Shown piece after piece: positions 27,501 to 39,671 of a stretch of 64,000 nt of DNA. Source of the DNA: Luscinia megarhynchos (Eukaryota; Chordata; Aves; Passeriformes; Turdidae). Where the stretch lies: contig CM067566.1 in the NCBI GenBank assembly GCA_034336665.1, forward strand, positions 23,838,330 through 23,902,329, given 5' to 3'. Each line of letters opens with the position of its first letter. Within the stretch, counting starts at the first letter, position 1. Both the position numbers and the translations under genes were made by a program. The notes under the pieces were generated by a model. That model did not search any database, had not been told where the DNA came from, and saw only the letters and a program-made list of their open reading frames with translations.

Positions 27501-30500
27501 GTTCCATCCTGGAAAATAAAGAAGCAGCAAAAACTCTAAGTCATATGAATCCAGTATTTCTTCATGAGCTATAAATGGAGCAAGTAAAAGTTGTGATAGT
27601 TCTGGCTCTGGAAATACACTTACACTTTTTTCTAACAAATATATAAATATATAAAGAGTGAGTTGCCATAATGTTTTTAAGTGCCAGTTTTAATTTTATT
27701 TTAATTTTGTGTTTTTGCTTTCTTATTTTTTTTCCCCCCAGCTATGGCACCTCTTCTTTCTTGTCTTTTCTTCCTGAAAAAAATGATGTTTTTCTACCCT
27801 GACTTTTCTTAAAATTGTGAAGAGATAATACTTAAAACAGCCCTGTGCAATACCTGAAGTTATGTGCACATGTGGATGCAGAGCCAAAAGCATCTTTGGA
27901 CAGAAGAGACAACTAATTAAAGTACACAGCAAGTTTCAGCTCCCCTGCCTTGGAGTTATGTATCTTTTGGAGTAAACAGTGCACTTGCTAAATACAACCT
28001 GTTATGTTTTAATGGAGTTTGTGACATGCTGAAGAAAAAGCTAGAGGGTAAGTGGAATAAATTAGCACCTGTTTGGTCCTTTCATATCATGAGTTTACAT
28101 ACTGTTGGAGAATTACAGGGAATAATGCCCCTGCTGGATTTTGTCTGAGTACCTGTTGTGTTAGCAGATTAAGGGAGCTGAGCTCCAGATTTCTTGGGGC
28201 TCTCTTGCTTCACACAGTCCTTGCTGGGAAATTTGCAGCTACCTCACCAATCCCAGCTTTGCTCCAAACAGACCACTTTAAATTATAGGCTCTAAAATAC
28301 TTTACTCTTTTTTTGCCTTTTTTCTTTCATATTGGGCCAGATGAAAAATCCTTTCTTGATAACTGCTACTTTTTAGCTCTCAGATTTCTCTTTAAACCTC
28401 ATAAAACGTTATCAGATCTTTGAAAGATTCAGTATCTCACTTCTCACTCTTTTCAGTGTTTAAGGAGATTACCAGCTCTATCAACCAACTCACAAATAAT
28501 TCTTTTCTCAGTAATTAATATTAGAATGAATATTTTCTGTCATTCTTTTTCTTTGCTAATCTCAAATTAGGTGTTTTGGCACATGCATTAGCTCCATGTA
28601 GAGACTCATACAGAAACTTTCAAGAGGTGATGCAAACAGACAACTTTCTCTCTTTCTGAGGCCAGGACAGCCCTGCAGCCACAGTATGATGCTGAGGTGC
28701 TCTCCCCTGTAACACCCCATCATCTAGGAGGTGCTCAGGTCAAAAACTCCTTAAATCCTCTCATTTTCTTGTAGCAAATCTAGTCCTTTACTGCCTGTTA
28801 TCTCACTTCAGAACTCTATATTGGCATCAGTAACTTCTCTACAAGGATTGGTGTCACTTACTAGCTCCCACTCCATTTTCTTCCACAATTTTGAATAGCA
28901 AGCATTCAGAAGTCATAAATCAGACAAATAACATGGCAGAGTAATTTTAAAAAGTGCTTTTAAAAACTAAGTTTGGGACTGCTCTTTATTTTCTTTTAGT
29001 GCTGATATATTAGGGACAAATTGTTCGGATCCCCAGAATGAAGAAGTTGGATTTTTTTAACATATTTAATGTAAATGGAAACTCCCAGTAGTACCATGAT
29101 ACTGATGTCTGTGAGGAGCAGCTACAGTAAGACTCACAGAAGAAATGGATATAATTGAGTTAATGAGGTAGGAGAAAAGCAGAAGAAATGGTTATGCAGC
29201 TTCCTGGATAAGATTTTTCTTGAAAGAGTTTGCTGTTTGCCCTAAATATGGTGTAAAGGCTGTAGCAGGGTAAAAGCATATATTAGAAAAAAATTAAGCT
29301 ATTTAATGTTTTATACATCTGCATTAGAGTTTCCTGTAGTGGTTATTACTATAATGCCTAAGTGTTCTCTAAGTAATTTAGATGTGCTCTGTGGAGTCCT
29401 TAATGCAGTTAGGTTGAATCATCTCTTCTTTTCTCAGTAGAGACACAATGCTCAGGTGCATCCCTCTCCACTTTTCTTCTTTGATATGTCTTACTCATAC
29501 TGTTAATAGTGGAAAAGCTTTCTCAGAGAATATAATTTTACTTGCATCTTGATGGTGGTCAGATGTGTCTGAAAGCTGATTGCACTGCTAACCCTTTAAT
29601 CTCTGAATATTTCCTGGTTTTGGTCTTTGTGTCCTTCACCTTTTATGACCTGTCTAGTGCAGCATAGCCAGGCATGGTGAGATATGCATTCAGTTCCAGG
29701 TGACTTCTTAGAGTAGAACCTACCTTAGAGCAACAAAAATACCTGTGAACTGAGAGAAATGAGCCAAGCATCCTGTGTTTTCAGTCACAGCCCTAATCTG
29801 GAGGCAGCACTCACTGGCCAGCAGAAGCCTCTCAAATCTCTGTAGAGACCCACTTCCTGTAAAACTGTGTGGAATAATGCAATACAAGGTTAATGCTGCC
29901 AGACCTATCTCAACAAATTAATTCATTTGCTGTAATGTAAACTCTGTGTGTGGAGTGCAAGGACTTTGCATAAGAAACTGAACTATTTTAGTACCTAGAA
30001 AGGTTGCAATAGGAGGCTCCGTGCCTAATTGCCATCGAAATGTAATACTGAAAATCTCATGAGGCATTCACCTACCTCTCCTAATCCCTAATTATTTCTG
30101 TGTATTCCCTTATTAAAAAGCTATGCTTTCTCAGTAGTGCATTTTTGTGCTTGTTCCAATATGGCACTCTGGCAACACAGCTCTCCAGAAATGACATCTC
30201 CTGTGGTTAGTACTGGTCCTAAATAGAAATTGTATTTGCAGAGAAGAGATGTAGATGTTCACTTCTTTCTTCAGTAGTTTTACATATTTGTTACAATGAT
30301 AAATGTTACTTGGTTCTACCTGTAATACACTATCTCCCTCTAGTACACTCACTGATACTCACTTTTCCAACAGTGTATGAAAACCCACCAATTATAATGC
30401 ATACAAATATATTTTTCCATTTACAAGATAATGGAAAGATGTATAAAATGCAGATGTCTTTGATTTCATTCCTTCCCTTCTGCTTTTGATGTCAATGTTC

Positions 30501-33500
30501 TCCTTAGGTAAACAGTTCTCAACCTTTGACAAACTGAGACCATTAGTTTAAACCATTCAAGCAGTAATTTATATTCCTCTCAGCCATAAGGAAAGTGAAG
30601 TGGGTTTTAGCTTTTTGAAGATTGCTTTTGGTTTGCTGAGATATGACCCTGTGTCTGAGACCACTTGTTTTAAATTAGGAGCAACTCTGAGAAAGTGATG
30701 CATGTATATATGTATTTGTAAGGCTTCTAATGCCAATGTTCATCCCTTTGACAATAGAGATGCTCAATTTTGGATTCATGCAAAGAATAGACAATAGCAG
30801 TTTTTATCTGCTAAAGTTTCTCTTACTAGTCTTCCTTTCAATTTTTTATGTTTTACAACAATGTTTGGGTGGTTTGGGGGTTTTTGTGTTCTTATTGAAT
30901 CTTAAAGAAATGCGGAGGTCAAAGGCTGAGATGGGCTACTGTGAGCAGTTCAACCATTATTCTGACTCTTTCCCTTTGTCATGTATTCATAATTCTGTCT
31001 CCTCTTCAAGATGTCTGATATGAGCCTCATTTAATGAACAGCATTAATTGGTAGATTTTTAAAAAAATTGTTGAGGGGATGGTATAAGGACTTGTCTTGA
31101 TGGAGAGACTTTAACACACCTCAGGACCGTTTCAGAGAAAAGGCAGATGCAATTTCTATGCCAGTGACATCATCAGCTTCATCTCTCCAGATTTTGTTTT
31201 AAGGAGCCAAAATATTTACAGATCTACAAGAACGTGCCTGTAATACACTGAACATATCCTGCTGTTGATCTGGGATTGACAATTCAGGATTAGTGCTCAT
31301 TTGGGGCTCTGAATGGTGAGTATTCCAGCCTAATGCTGCCATCACACCTGAAATCTGGGATCTGCAGCTTGGGCCAGAGCTGTGAGAACTTCAGAGATTT
31401 ATTTAACTCAGACGCTGGAATGGGAAGATGAAATAGTGGAAAACAACCCTGTTCAAATAGAATCTATGCAGCTCCAGTAGTTACCTTCGTGAACTCTTCT
31501 GAAATCTGATTTTCTGCTCTGCAAAGACATGAAAATACTATCTTTCAAAAGTTGCCTTATAGTAAGATTCTGTAATTCTGGGATATGTGCTGGCTGGTAT
31601 TTATACCAGAAATCTTTATACATGAAAAGCAGAAAACACCACTGGAGCTGCTGAAGAATAAAACTTGTCAGCAATATTCAGTTTTTGCGAGAAGGCACTA
31701 GAGATGAACTATAGGAATTTGTTGCTGTGTTAAGCAACACATAAGTCTGAGTAGCTCAATTTCAGTCCACTAGAGGTCTGTGAAATCATTTCCCAAATAT
31801 GCTTTTAATCTTGTTTTGCAGCAACCTTGCTGAGTCTGATACAGTTAAAATAAAAAACTTTTGATCCAGTTTCTATTGTTCTTAAACAAAAGACAAAGTC
31901 CACATAGAGTGCTATTTAAAATACATATCTGATTTAGAAAACAGTCCTAGCTGATTCTTTATTCTTGGATCAGCACAGGGAATTGCTCTAACTACTGATT
32001 GACTAATATTTTATGTAAAATATTGGCTTTCCTTGCAAATGGTCATTTTTTCAAATAGGAAGAGAGTACCATGTGGAGCAGAGAGTTCATTAGCATGAAA
32101 TACCCACTCCATCGTGGTTCCTCATAGTGCTAAATTTACTTAAGTGGAAAAGGAGCCAAGATCCATGGCCTTGCATTGCTAATGAGGTTTTCCAGAGCAC
32201 TGAGAGGACACAGGTGTTTATCTATTAGCATCTAGCTCAGGCTGTTTGACTTGCTTTCAAATTGCTTGTTAAGCCTAAAAACTTAGGTTCAAAATATATT
32301 TGGGGTGATATATTTTTTTGGTTCTTTTTGGTGCTATACTCACTAATTTCCTTTAATTTCTATTCTAATTATAGTTATATTAGAGTATATTTTATCCCTA
32401 ATTTTATGCTGCATGTGTAGTCAGTTTAACTTGGCACATAAAAACAGCTGAAATAATGCTCTAAAAGGCATTAGTAAATTTGTTGTTTTTGTAATAAAAC
32501 CAGTGCCTGGTGTTAGCATTCAAGAGCAAAAGCACAGCATTACAAATCATAAGATAATTGTGGCTACTCAGAAAGATACAGGTAGGCTCCATACATTCTA
32601 ATCTTTAATCCCAGTTGCTGCAGTTCAAAGAGAGTGATTGTTGAGAGCATAAGATGTAGCAAAAAATGATGGTATTCAAAATAGCCTGAATTAATTTGAA
32701 TGTATTATTTTCGTCTCTGCTCAGGATTCAATATTTCACTTGGTTTCAGGGAAATTCTTTATATTTGGTTGATATTCAGTATTCGTGTGTGCATTGCTAA
32801 AGAGTGCTACTGCACAATGATTTTTTGTGCCTTGAAATATAATTAATGTGAAGCTGAATATCATTGATAAATGGAGGTTACTTATCAGAATTTAGCATAA
32901 GGGGAAATATGAAAGGGAATAATGTAATTTGTCTGAAGCAATTAGTTGTCTTAATTAGAGATAAAGGATTAAGGCTGAAAGAACCAAACAGAATAAATAT
33001 ATAAAATGTTCAAAAGTACAAACATGACACTTTTAAGTTGGTAGCCTGTTGTAAGATAACAGGTGCCTTTGTAGTTTCTGTGGACAAACACAGAGTACAC
33101 AGTATGAAATGATGCCTAGGTGTGATGCACATAATCACCTTAGAAAGTAATAGATAGGAAAGGCTGCAATGCCTTGAAGTCTTGAAACATGCTCATTGTG
33201 GCATGTTTCCATTAAATGAGTGGTGACCACTGGCAAAATACATGGAGACCCAATATAATAAATACATATCAAAAATGCAAATTTCCCTTTTCTTCTCTCC
33301 CATGTCTCCAAAGTTGATTCAGCACAGATTAGCATCACCTGCATGTTGATCCACCAGTCCCTTGCAAGCTTAGGTATCATGACTTGTATCACAAAATAGA
33401 AAGGTAAATTTTTGTGTCTCTTTTTCTCAAGGACCAAGAGAGGAGAAACCCACACAAGAGTCGGATGTTTAGGGGGTTGTAATAAAACCATCATTCTACT

Positions 33501-36500
33501 TTGTGGGTCTTCCACAAGAGACAAAGACAAGATCTATGTTTATGCTGAAAAAACTTGTGGGATACCTTCCTAAAAGAAAATCTAAAGTTACCAAAAAAAG
33601 AGTTCCTGCAGGGTTGAAACTTTTCCTGGTCTTTTAAAGTAGATTAAGAGTTTCAGCATTTGGGTGACATAGCAAACATGACCTTCATTTGACTAAAAGA
33701 TACTGTTATCATCTGTGTCAGAGCTTGAGGAGCAAGTAAAGGAGAATGACCCTGATCCCAAGGACAGAACCAGTCACAAAACAAGACCCTTCACTAAAAC
33801 AAGAATCCAACTTATTTTCCTCATTTCTGTGAAACACAGGATGGTGTAGTCATCACCACTAGTGCCATGAATAGGCTCTGGTATGATAATGAAGTGAAAG
33901 TACCTTTGAAACAATTATTTATGTATCATTTTTCAAACAGAACATAGAAGATATTGGGATGACTTTGTAAATTTATTTTATGGGCAATTTCACAGCTTTT
34001 CTCTCCTGCTGAGAATTTGATAATGGATATTGATTGTCTCTAAAGTGAGTGCAGGAGTGTGTGTAATGGTATTGCTATGGTCTATTTGCTTTACATGCAT
34101 TGTAGCTGAGAAAATAAATAAGAGTCCCCATGTTAACAATTATGTCACAGAGAAGATCACTTTTGCATTTCTGGATCATGGGAATATATTACTAAGCAAA
34201 TCCTAAATGCCCCATATGAAGTGTCTGCTCCCACTTGAATGTCTGCTTTTAGACCCAGAGTGCAAGACCTCAGACAGAGCTCTTCTAATCTGATTCTAAA
34301 GGGCAAAAAACCCAAACTCTCATACTCCTGGAACTCTCTCTAGAGGAAATGTTGACCCTCTTTTTTAACAGGAAACTGCATTTGGTGTAGACCTTCCATA
34401 TTGCATGCTATCAGTGTGATTTGGCTGACTGCTGTGGCTGTCAAGTCACTGAAATGGAAGAGAATTTGAGTGAAGAGTTGTTTTCTTCTGTCCTGAAAAG
34501 TACAGATGTGAAGGTCAGTGAAAGATCAAGGATGACTTCTTGACACTCTCTCCTCTTGTGTTTTTTTTTTTTAATGGCAATGAGTAGTAGGAAAGAACAT
34601 ATACCCCTGGATTCAGCAGCACTCTCTGACTTTTATGTGGAAGTTACAGTGATCTTTAGCTAGATGTTGGTTTTCTGGGAATGCTGGCAGATCAGAATCC
34701 TGAATTCTCATGGCCTGTGTGCCAAAAGTAGATGGGGCTTGCAAACAGACCAGGAGCATGTTCCTATCAAATTGCACATGAACATTCATCACGCTAGCTA
34801 CTGCTAATTTGTTTTGTCTAAGTTCCTGTGTTTGCTCTTTTTGTATGGGAAAACTTAATTTTCATACTTTTTCACAAATGTTTCTTAGAGAATGTTATTG
34901 CCTCTGCATTTCTGATTAGTTTGACTATTTCTGTTTGAAGTTTTAAAGGACTGACTGAAAGTATTTCCTTAAGAAAGTATGCACTGTTGCCACAGTCCAA
35001 TACTTTCCAACCAGCTTCTTTTAGATATTTCATATGTGGACAGTTTATTTTTTGTAAAATAAAATTTACTTTTTTGAAAATAGGAGAAATTACATGAAAT
35101 TTCTGAATTAGCAAAGTGATACAAAAATATACTGGAAACACAATACAAATCTAAGTTACACCTAGCAAAATATAACAAGTGTACTGGGCATCCCCAGTTA
35201 CTGGGAAGGAACACATGGCTGGAAGGCAGCTCAGGCCCACTGCTCTCTTAGAATACTTTTGCTATTTGTCTAGATTTATACTCTATGTTGGGCAGAACCA
35301 CTTATTCACTCCTGAGCCTCCATGCTGGTCTGGCTAAGGAAGGGAGATATTTGAACTCTTTAATAACTCAGGGAGAAACCCTTACAGCAGTTGATCAGCT
35401 CAGCTCTTGGTAGCTGTTTCTCTGAAACAAAGGCTGCTTTCCAATCCCCTTTGTGTTGTGATAAATTCAGCTTCTTTGCAACAACTGTGGGCAGCCACGG
35501 AGCCCTGACCTTCACTGACCTCCACTGGCACATCCCTGCTGCCCATCTCCTCTGAGTCTTCTTTGATTACAATGTTTTATTGACCAGTATGCAAAGCATT
35601 TTTTTTTTTGCTTTTTCTTCCAAATACTGAAAGTACATGATTCATTAATGTAATAGGTACAAAGGTGAACCAAAGTTACTTGTGCAATTCTCCAGATTCT
35701 TCAAAGAACCCTTAGCATTTTTATACCCACCTGTCTTAAAAACAGACTAACATGTGTAGTGTTCTAATTGAATGTCTGAACAAATTTCTGCTTATCTTGA
35801 TACAGAGTTCCCAATAGTATACTTCTGGTTGTGTCCTCGAAGAAACACCTATTTAACAAAGGTATGCAGCAGCTCTCTACTGTAATGATCCCTGAAGAGG
35901 AATTTAATTTTTAATTAAGTGAAGCAGTGTGTTTACTCTTGCTATATAGTTGGTACATCAGGGCTTTGTTAGCTGTGTAGGGGAAAGAGGCAAAATTAAA
36001 CATACCTTTAATGGGATGATAGGGAACTGACCTTTGCTGTCATCTGGAGGACAATATATAAACACAAATATTGAGGGAATTGTTCCAGAGAGGTTATTTA
36101 ATAGCTGTTAAGAGGCATCCTAAGTAGTGGCAGATTGGGGGGAAGAAACCTAACCCATGTGACTAAACGTGTTTCATGGAAATTGTTGAAATTACACCTC
36201 GATTATTAATAATCACCTCTGGTAAAGAATCTAATGTAGCACAGTCTGCCTTTTCAAAAGAATTAAATGATCTTCAGGTCCCCTAATGTCAAAGTCCTTA
36301 GTAAAATACTGGTTTGCCACAAGATCACTATTATTTTTCTGAGTATCTTAATTAGAAATTTAGGCAAAGAATAAAAATAGCATGAAGATGCTTCTAGTAA
36401 AATTGTGCTGCAGTCAAGTCAGTAGCAAAAGTATCAATTATTTCTGCAGGATGGAAATTTCATGTAGGATCTTCCTACTCCATCACTAGCTCAGCACAGT

Positions 36501-38926
36501 ATAATCCTTGTGCTAGGGCTTCATTCGGACGGGAAGCAACCATAATTTTGTCAGTAAAGGCCTTTTACTGGGATAAATAGATCTGAGCATGTGTTTCTTG
36601 GCAAGTGTAAGGCTAGGGAGTGAATTGACTCCACCAGTGTGATGGTGACTCAAGGCAGAATGTATCATAGCAAATCGTTCCTCTAACAGCAACAAAAGAA
36701 TAACCTGACATGGATTTTTTATCCCCTATTGTCTCTGAAAAAAAATGTACTTTGTGGGATATGATACTTTAATGAGGGCATCATATTTTATGATGAGGTT
36801 ATATTGCTAAAAATATTTTAAAAATATTCAGATGCTAAGAAATAAAAAAAATATGAAGTTTACTTATGGAGTGATTTTGTGTTTTTCCTTCTTTAAAAAT
36901 TTTTGCATAAAATCTATATTGGTAAACTACTCCTCTACTATTCAATCAGTAGAAAGAATAATAATTCAACCTTTATATTCTCCTTTGTCTCCCCTAGCCC
37001 TTTGAATTAAGCTGGGATGTGGTCTCAGTTCTCAGGACACCAAGGGGAATTAACCTCAGTGATTTTTTTAGTTGTCTCTGTACTCATTTATGCCTTAGGA
37101 ACCACTCCAGGGATACAACTAGAAGGTAATTATCTAGACACTAGGGAGGGGAAGTTAGTGAATTGGAAAGCAGTATTGAAAGATAGCCTTTGCTAACTAA
37201 CATGCACATTTTCTGGCTCTGTGAAATAATGTCCTTGGAAAGGCAGCTGCAAAAAGGGAAGCCCTTTAGATATTTCCTTGGGGCTTTTGTGTATGCACTT
37301 GCATATTGACTTACAGATGTGGGCTCATGAAACCATACAGAGTGATATTCCACAGCAACCTTCCTGTACTCCTTGTAGGGCTGAAAGTTAATTTGGTTTT
37401 AAGGTGGATCCAGTTTAGTTTATTAAAGAGTCATATATTTGATAACTGGTAACTGGACTGGATCTGTTTTGTTTTGCTTGGACTCTCTGTGCTACCTTGG
37501 GTGTGATCATCAAGCCTTTCAGTTTCTTTTGAGCAAATGGCTCATGACTATTTCATGATCATTTTTTTCTACTTGAGGAAACTGAATCAAGGACCTTTTA
37601 AAACTGCAACAGATACTTAGAGGGAGCATAGGGGAATATGAGATAGCTTTCTGCCTGATGCCCACAGCTAAGTTGCTCTGCTCTTTTATCTGCTAAGAAA
37701 TGCATCTGGCATGTTGGAGAGATGTGGGGATGAGTGACTCACGCTTTGCATACACGGTGTGTGAAGTCATGATTTTCCTGAGGGGTATCCAAAGATGCAA
37801 ATCATACAGGCATGCAGCTTCAGGAGCTGAATCTGCATAAAGGTGTCTCTGTAGCCTTGTTTCACCATTGCCTGTATAAAAAAGAGAGAAGGATGCTTCT
37901 CTGTTTCTTCCTCTTCCTGACAATACATGCCCAGAGGCTGAGAACGCACTCAGCTAATGAAGCCTCTCTTGTCAATGCCTACTGTGAGAAATGAGCAGCT
38001 TATCCTTTCCTGCTAGAAGAAAAGGAGGACCTAATTCCTAAGTAAGATGTCTCCCTTTCCCCTTGTTGGAGGAAGCTGCTCTGCAGTTTGCTCTCCCTTG
38101 GTATCAACACGTCTGCCATGTGTGTGCTGCTACCAGTGTGCCCTTGTGAGTGTCTGATTTGTGAGCTGGGTAACTTGGGATGCCAGGGTCAGGCTGTTTG
38201 CCAAGCTCCATTTGAGGTCTCTTTCTCACATGGCTTCTTATAGCAGGTGTTTTTAGCATCCCTTGGGCATGAGGTTTGAATCACACTGTTGCAGCTTCAG
38301 GAGGTTCCAGCATATGTGATAAAGGGTTTTGCCATGAGGGCTCAGAGCTGCTTTTCTGTTCTGGACCCACTTGTTCATGTGAAGGTGTTAACACACCTGG
38401 AGTATGTTTGTTTAACCCTAAGAGGTGTCTTTTTATGTCCATGACCACTGTGATGCATGAGTTTTACTCCAGCACTTGTGGCTTGTTCTGCATTGGTCTG
38501 GGATCATAAGGTCAGTATACTACAGAAGCAGACATCATCTTTCCTTCTATTTAATAAAAAAAAGTTGGCTAATGTTGTGGATTTTTCTTTCATGGCAACT
38601 CTGGAAATGTAAGCCTCTGGGCAAAGAATGGATTTTCTTTGTGCTTTATTTCTGCATCTTTCATTCTTAACAGGCACAGGCATAATTTGATCTAAAGAAA
38701 AGTCACATGGTAAACTACTACATATTTTTGAGCCATTGTTGCTCTATTGTAATAGGTGCACTTCACAGACAAGCAGAATTTCTGAGTATTGCATTCTGCC
38801 AGCAGATTTGTTCATATTCTGGGAGATGTTTTTTCACTTCAGTTCCTTCTGTTTATAAATTTTCAAAAATAACAACTTACAATGTGATGTATTGCTTCTA
38901 AGTATTGTGTCTACCACATAAATTAA
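24578..38926. other. AT-rich unique non-coding sequence, no gene seen
   Basis: No transposon or gene is recognised over these 14 kb. Open frames such as 25741-26073 (minus, 110 codons) and 33135-33530 (minus, 131 codons) look like chance. An A14 tract occurs at about 26193-26206 after a short ATA repeat. CpG is sparse: in 36001-36180 there is one CpG. The segment could be intron or intergenic. Confidence 0.55.
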
Positions 38927-39312
38927 ATCACAGAATAGGTCACATTGGAAGGAGTCACAGTAGGTTATCTGCTCCAACCCCTCTGCCCAAGCAGATTCAT
39001 CCCAGAGCACAGGATTGTGTCCAGATGGTTCTTGAATATCTCCAGTGAGGGAGACCCACAGCCTCTCTGGGCAACCTGTTCCAGTGTGTGGTCACTCACA
39101 TAGTAAAGAAAGTTCTTCTTTATACTCAGGTGGAATTTCTTGTGCATCAGTTTCTGCTCATTGCCTCTTGTCCTGCTGCTTGGCACCACTGACAAGAACC
39201 TGGCTCCATCTTTCACACTTAACCTTCAAATACTTGCAGATATTGTTGAGGTGCCCTCTCTCTTGTTTCTTCCTGAGTCTGAACAGGTCCAGCTCTCTCA
39301 ATTTTCCCTAGT
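38927..39312 (-). mobile_element. CR1 LINE, 3' half (antisense), left of the R2 insertion
   Basis: This is the 3' UTR of a CR1 on the minus strand. It begins with 'atcacagaataggt' (3' terminus, antisense of ...attctgtgat) and runs through 'ccagatggttcttgaatatctcc', 'ggcaacctgttccagtgtg', 'cattgcctcttgtcctgctg' and 'gaacaggtccagctctctca'. It stops at the 18-bp sequence ctctcaattttccctagt, which is repeated at 42057-42074, where the same CR1 resumes. The two halves are one element split by the R2-like insertion. Confidence 0.9.
39295..39312. repeat. Target-site duplication, left copy (18 bp)
   Basis: ctctcaattttccctagt is identical to 42057-42074. The left copy is continuous with CR1 on its left and abuts the R2 3' end on its right. 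Part of it (ctctca after cagct) is normal CR1 sequence, which shows that the duplicated segment belongs to the host element. Confidence 0.93.
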
Positions 39313-39507
39313 TATCGAACACATGTAAGTAATATACGTTCCTTTTCCGGGTTAAGTGGCCCATCCACTTTGGACAAATCCGGTAAATTGGTCCAGTTCG
39401 GGTGGTAATTGACGCGTTATGAAATAAAAAGTCCTGTCCCTACTCACTATCAGTTACCTAACTGGCTTGTGGCGGCCCTACATCCCTAGCTACTGTCTTC
39501 TTTATTG
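39313..39507 (-). other. Putative R2 3' untranslated region
   Basis: The last 195 bp of the element in sense direction are non-coding, CpG-bearing and end directly at the target-site duplication without a poly(A) tail. R2 3' UTRs are structured RNAs that bind the R2 protein and prime target-primed reverse transcription, and they are retained when the 5' end is lost, which fits the geometry here. Short blocks within 39406-39475 also resemble 28S rRNA downstream of the R2 site, on the plus strand (see findings). Identity as the R2 3' UTR is inferred from position, not from recalled sequence. Confidence 0.55.
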
Positions 39508-39530
39508 TTTTTTTTGGTTTTTTTTTTTTT

Positions 39531-39671
39531 AGGTAACATTGAAACATGCAAAACAATACAAAAACGTACAAAAATACAAATATACTACAAAATGGAAACT
39601 ACAAAAAACTAAGAGAAAGAAAATTAATTATTCATGAACTTCCTAATTTTCTGGCCCTACTGGCAAACATA
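39531..39671 (-). other. AT-rich patch with A-tract between R2 RT body and 3' region
   Basis: In element sense, the RT coding similarity ends in the CCHC knuckle and is followed by about 140 bp of AT-rich sequence, quite unlike the GC-balanced R2 body, and then by A13 (T13 on the plus strand at 39518-39530), GG/CC and A8 (39508-39515). This patch lies where the endonuclease coding region should be. It may be foreign sequence joined by template switching, or a rearranged 3' UTR of this R2 lineage. Confidence 0.5.
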
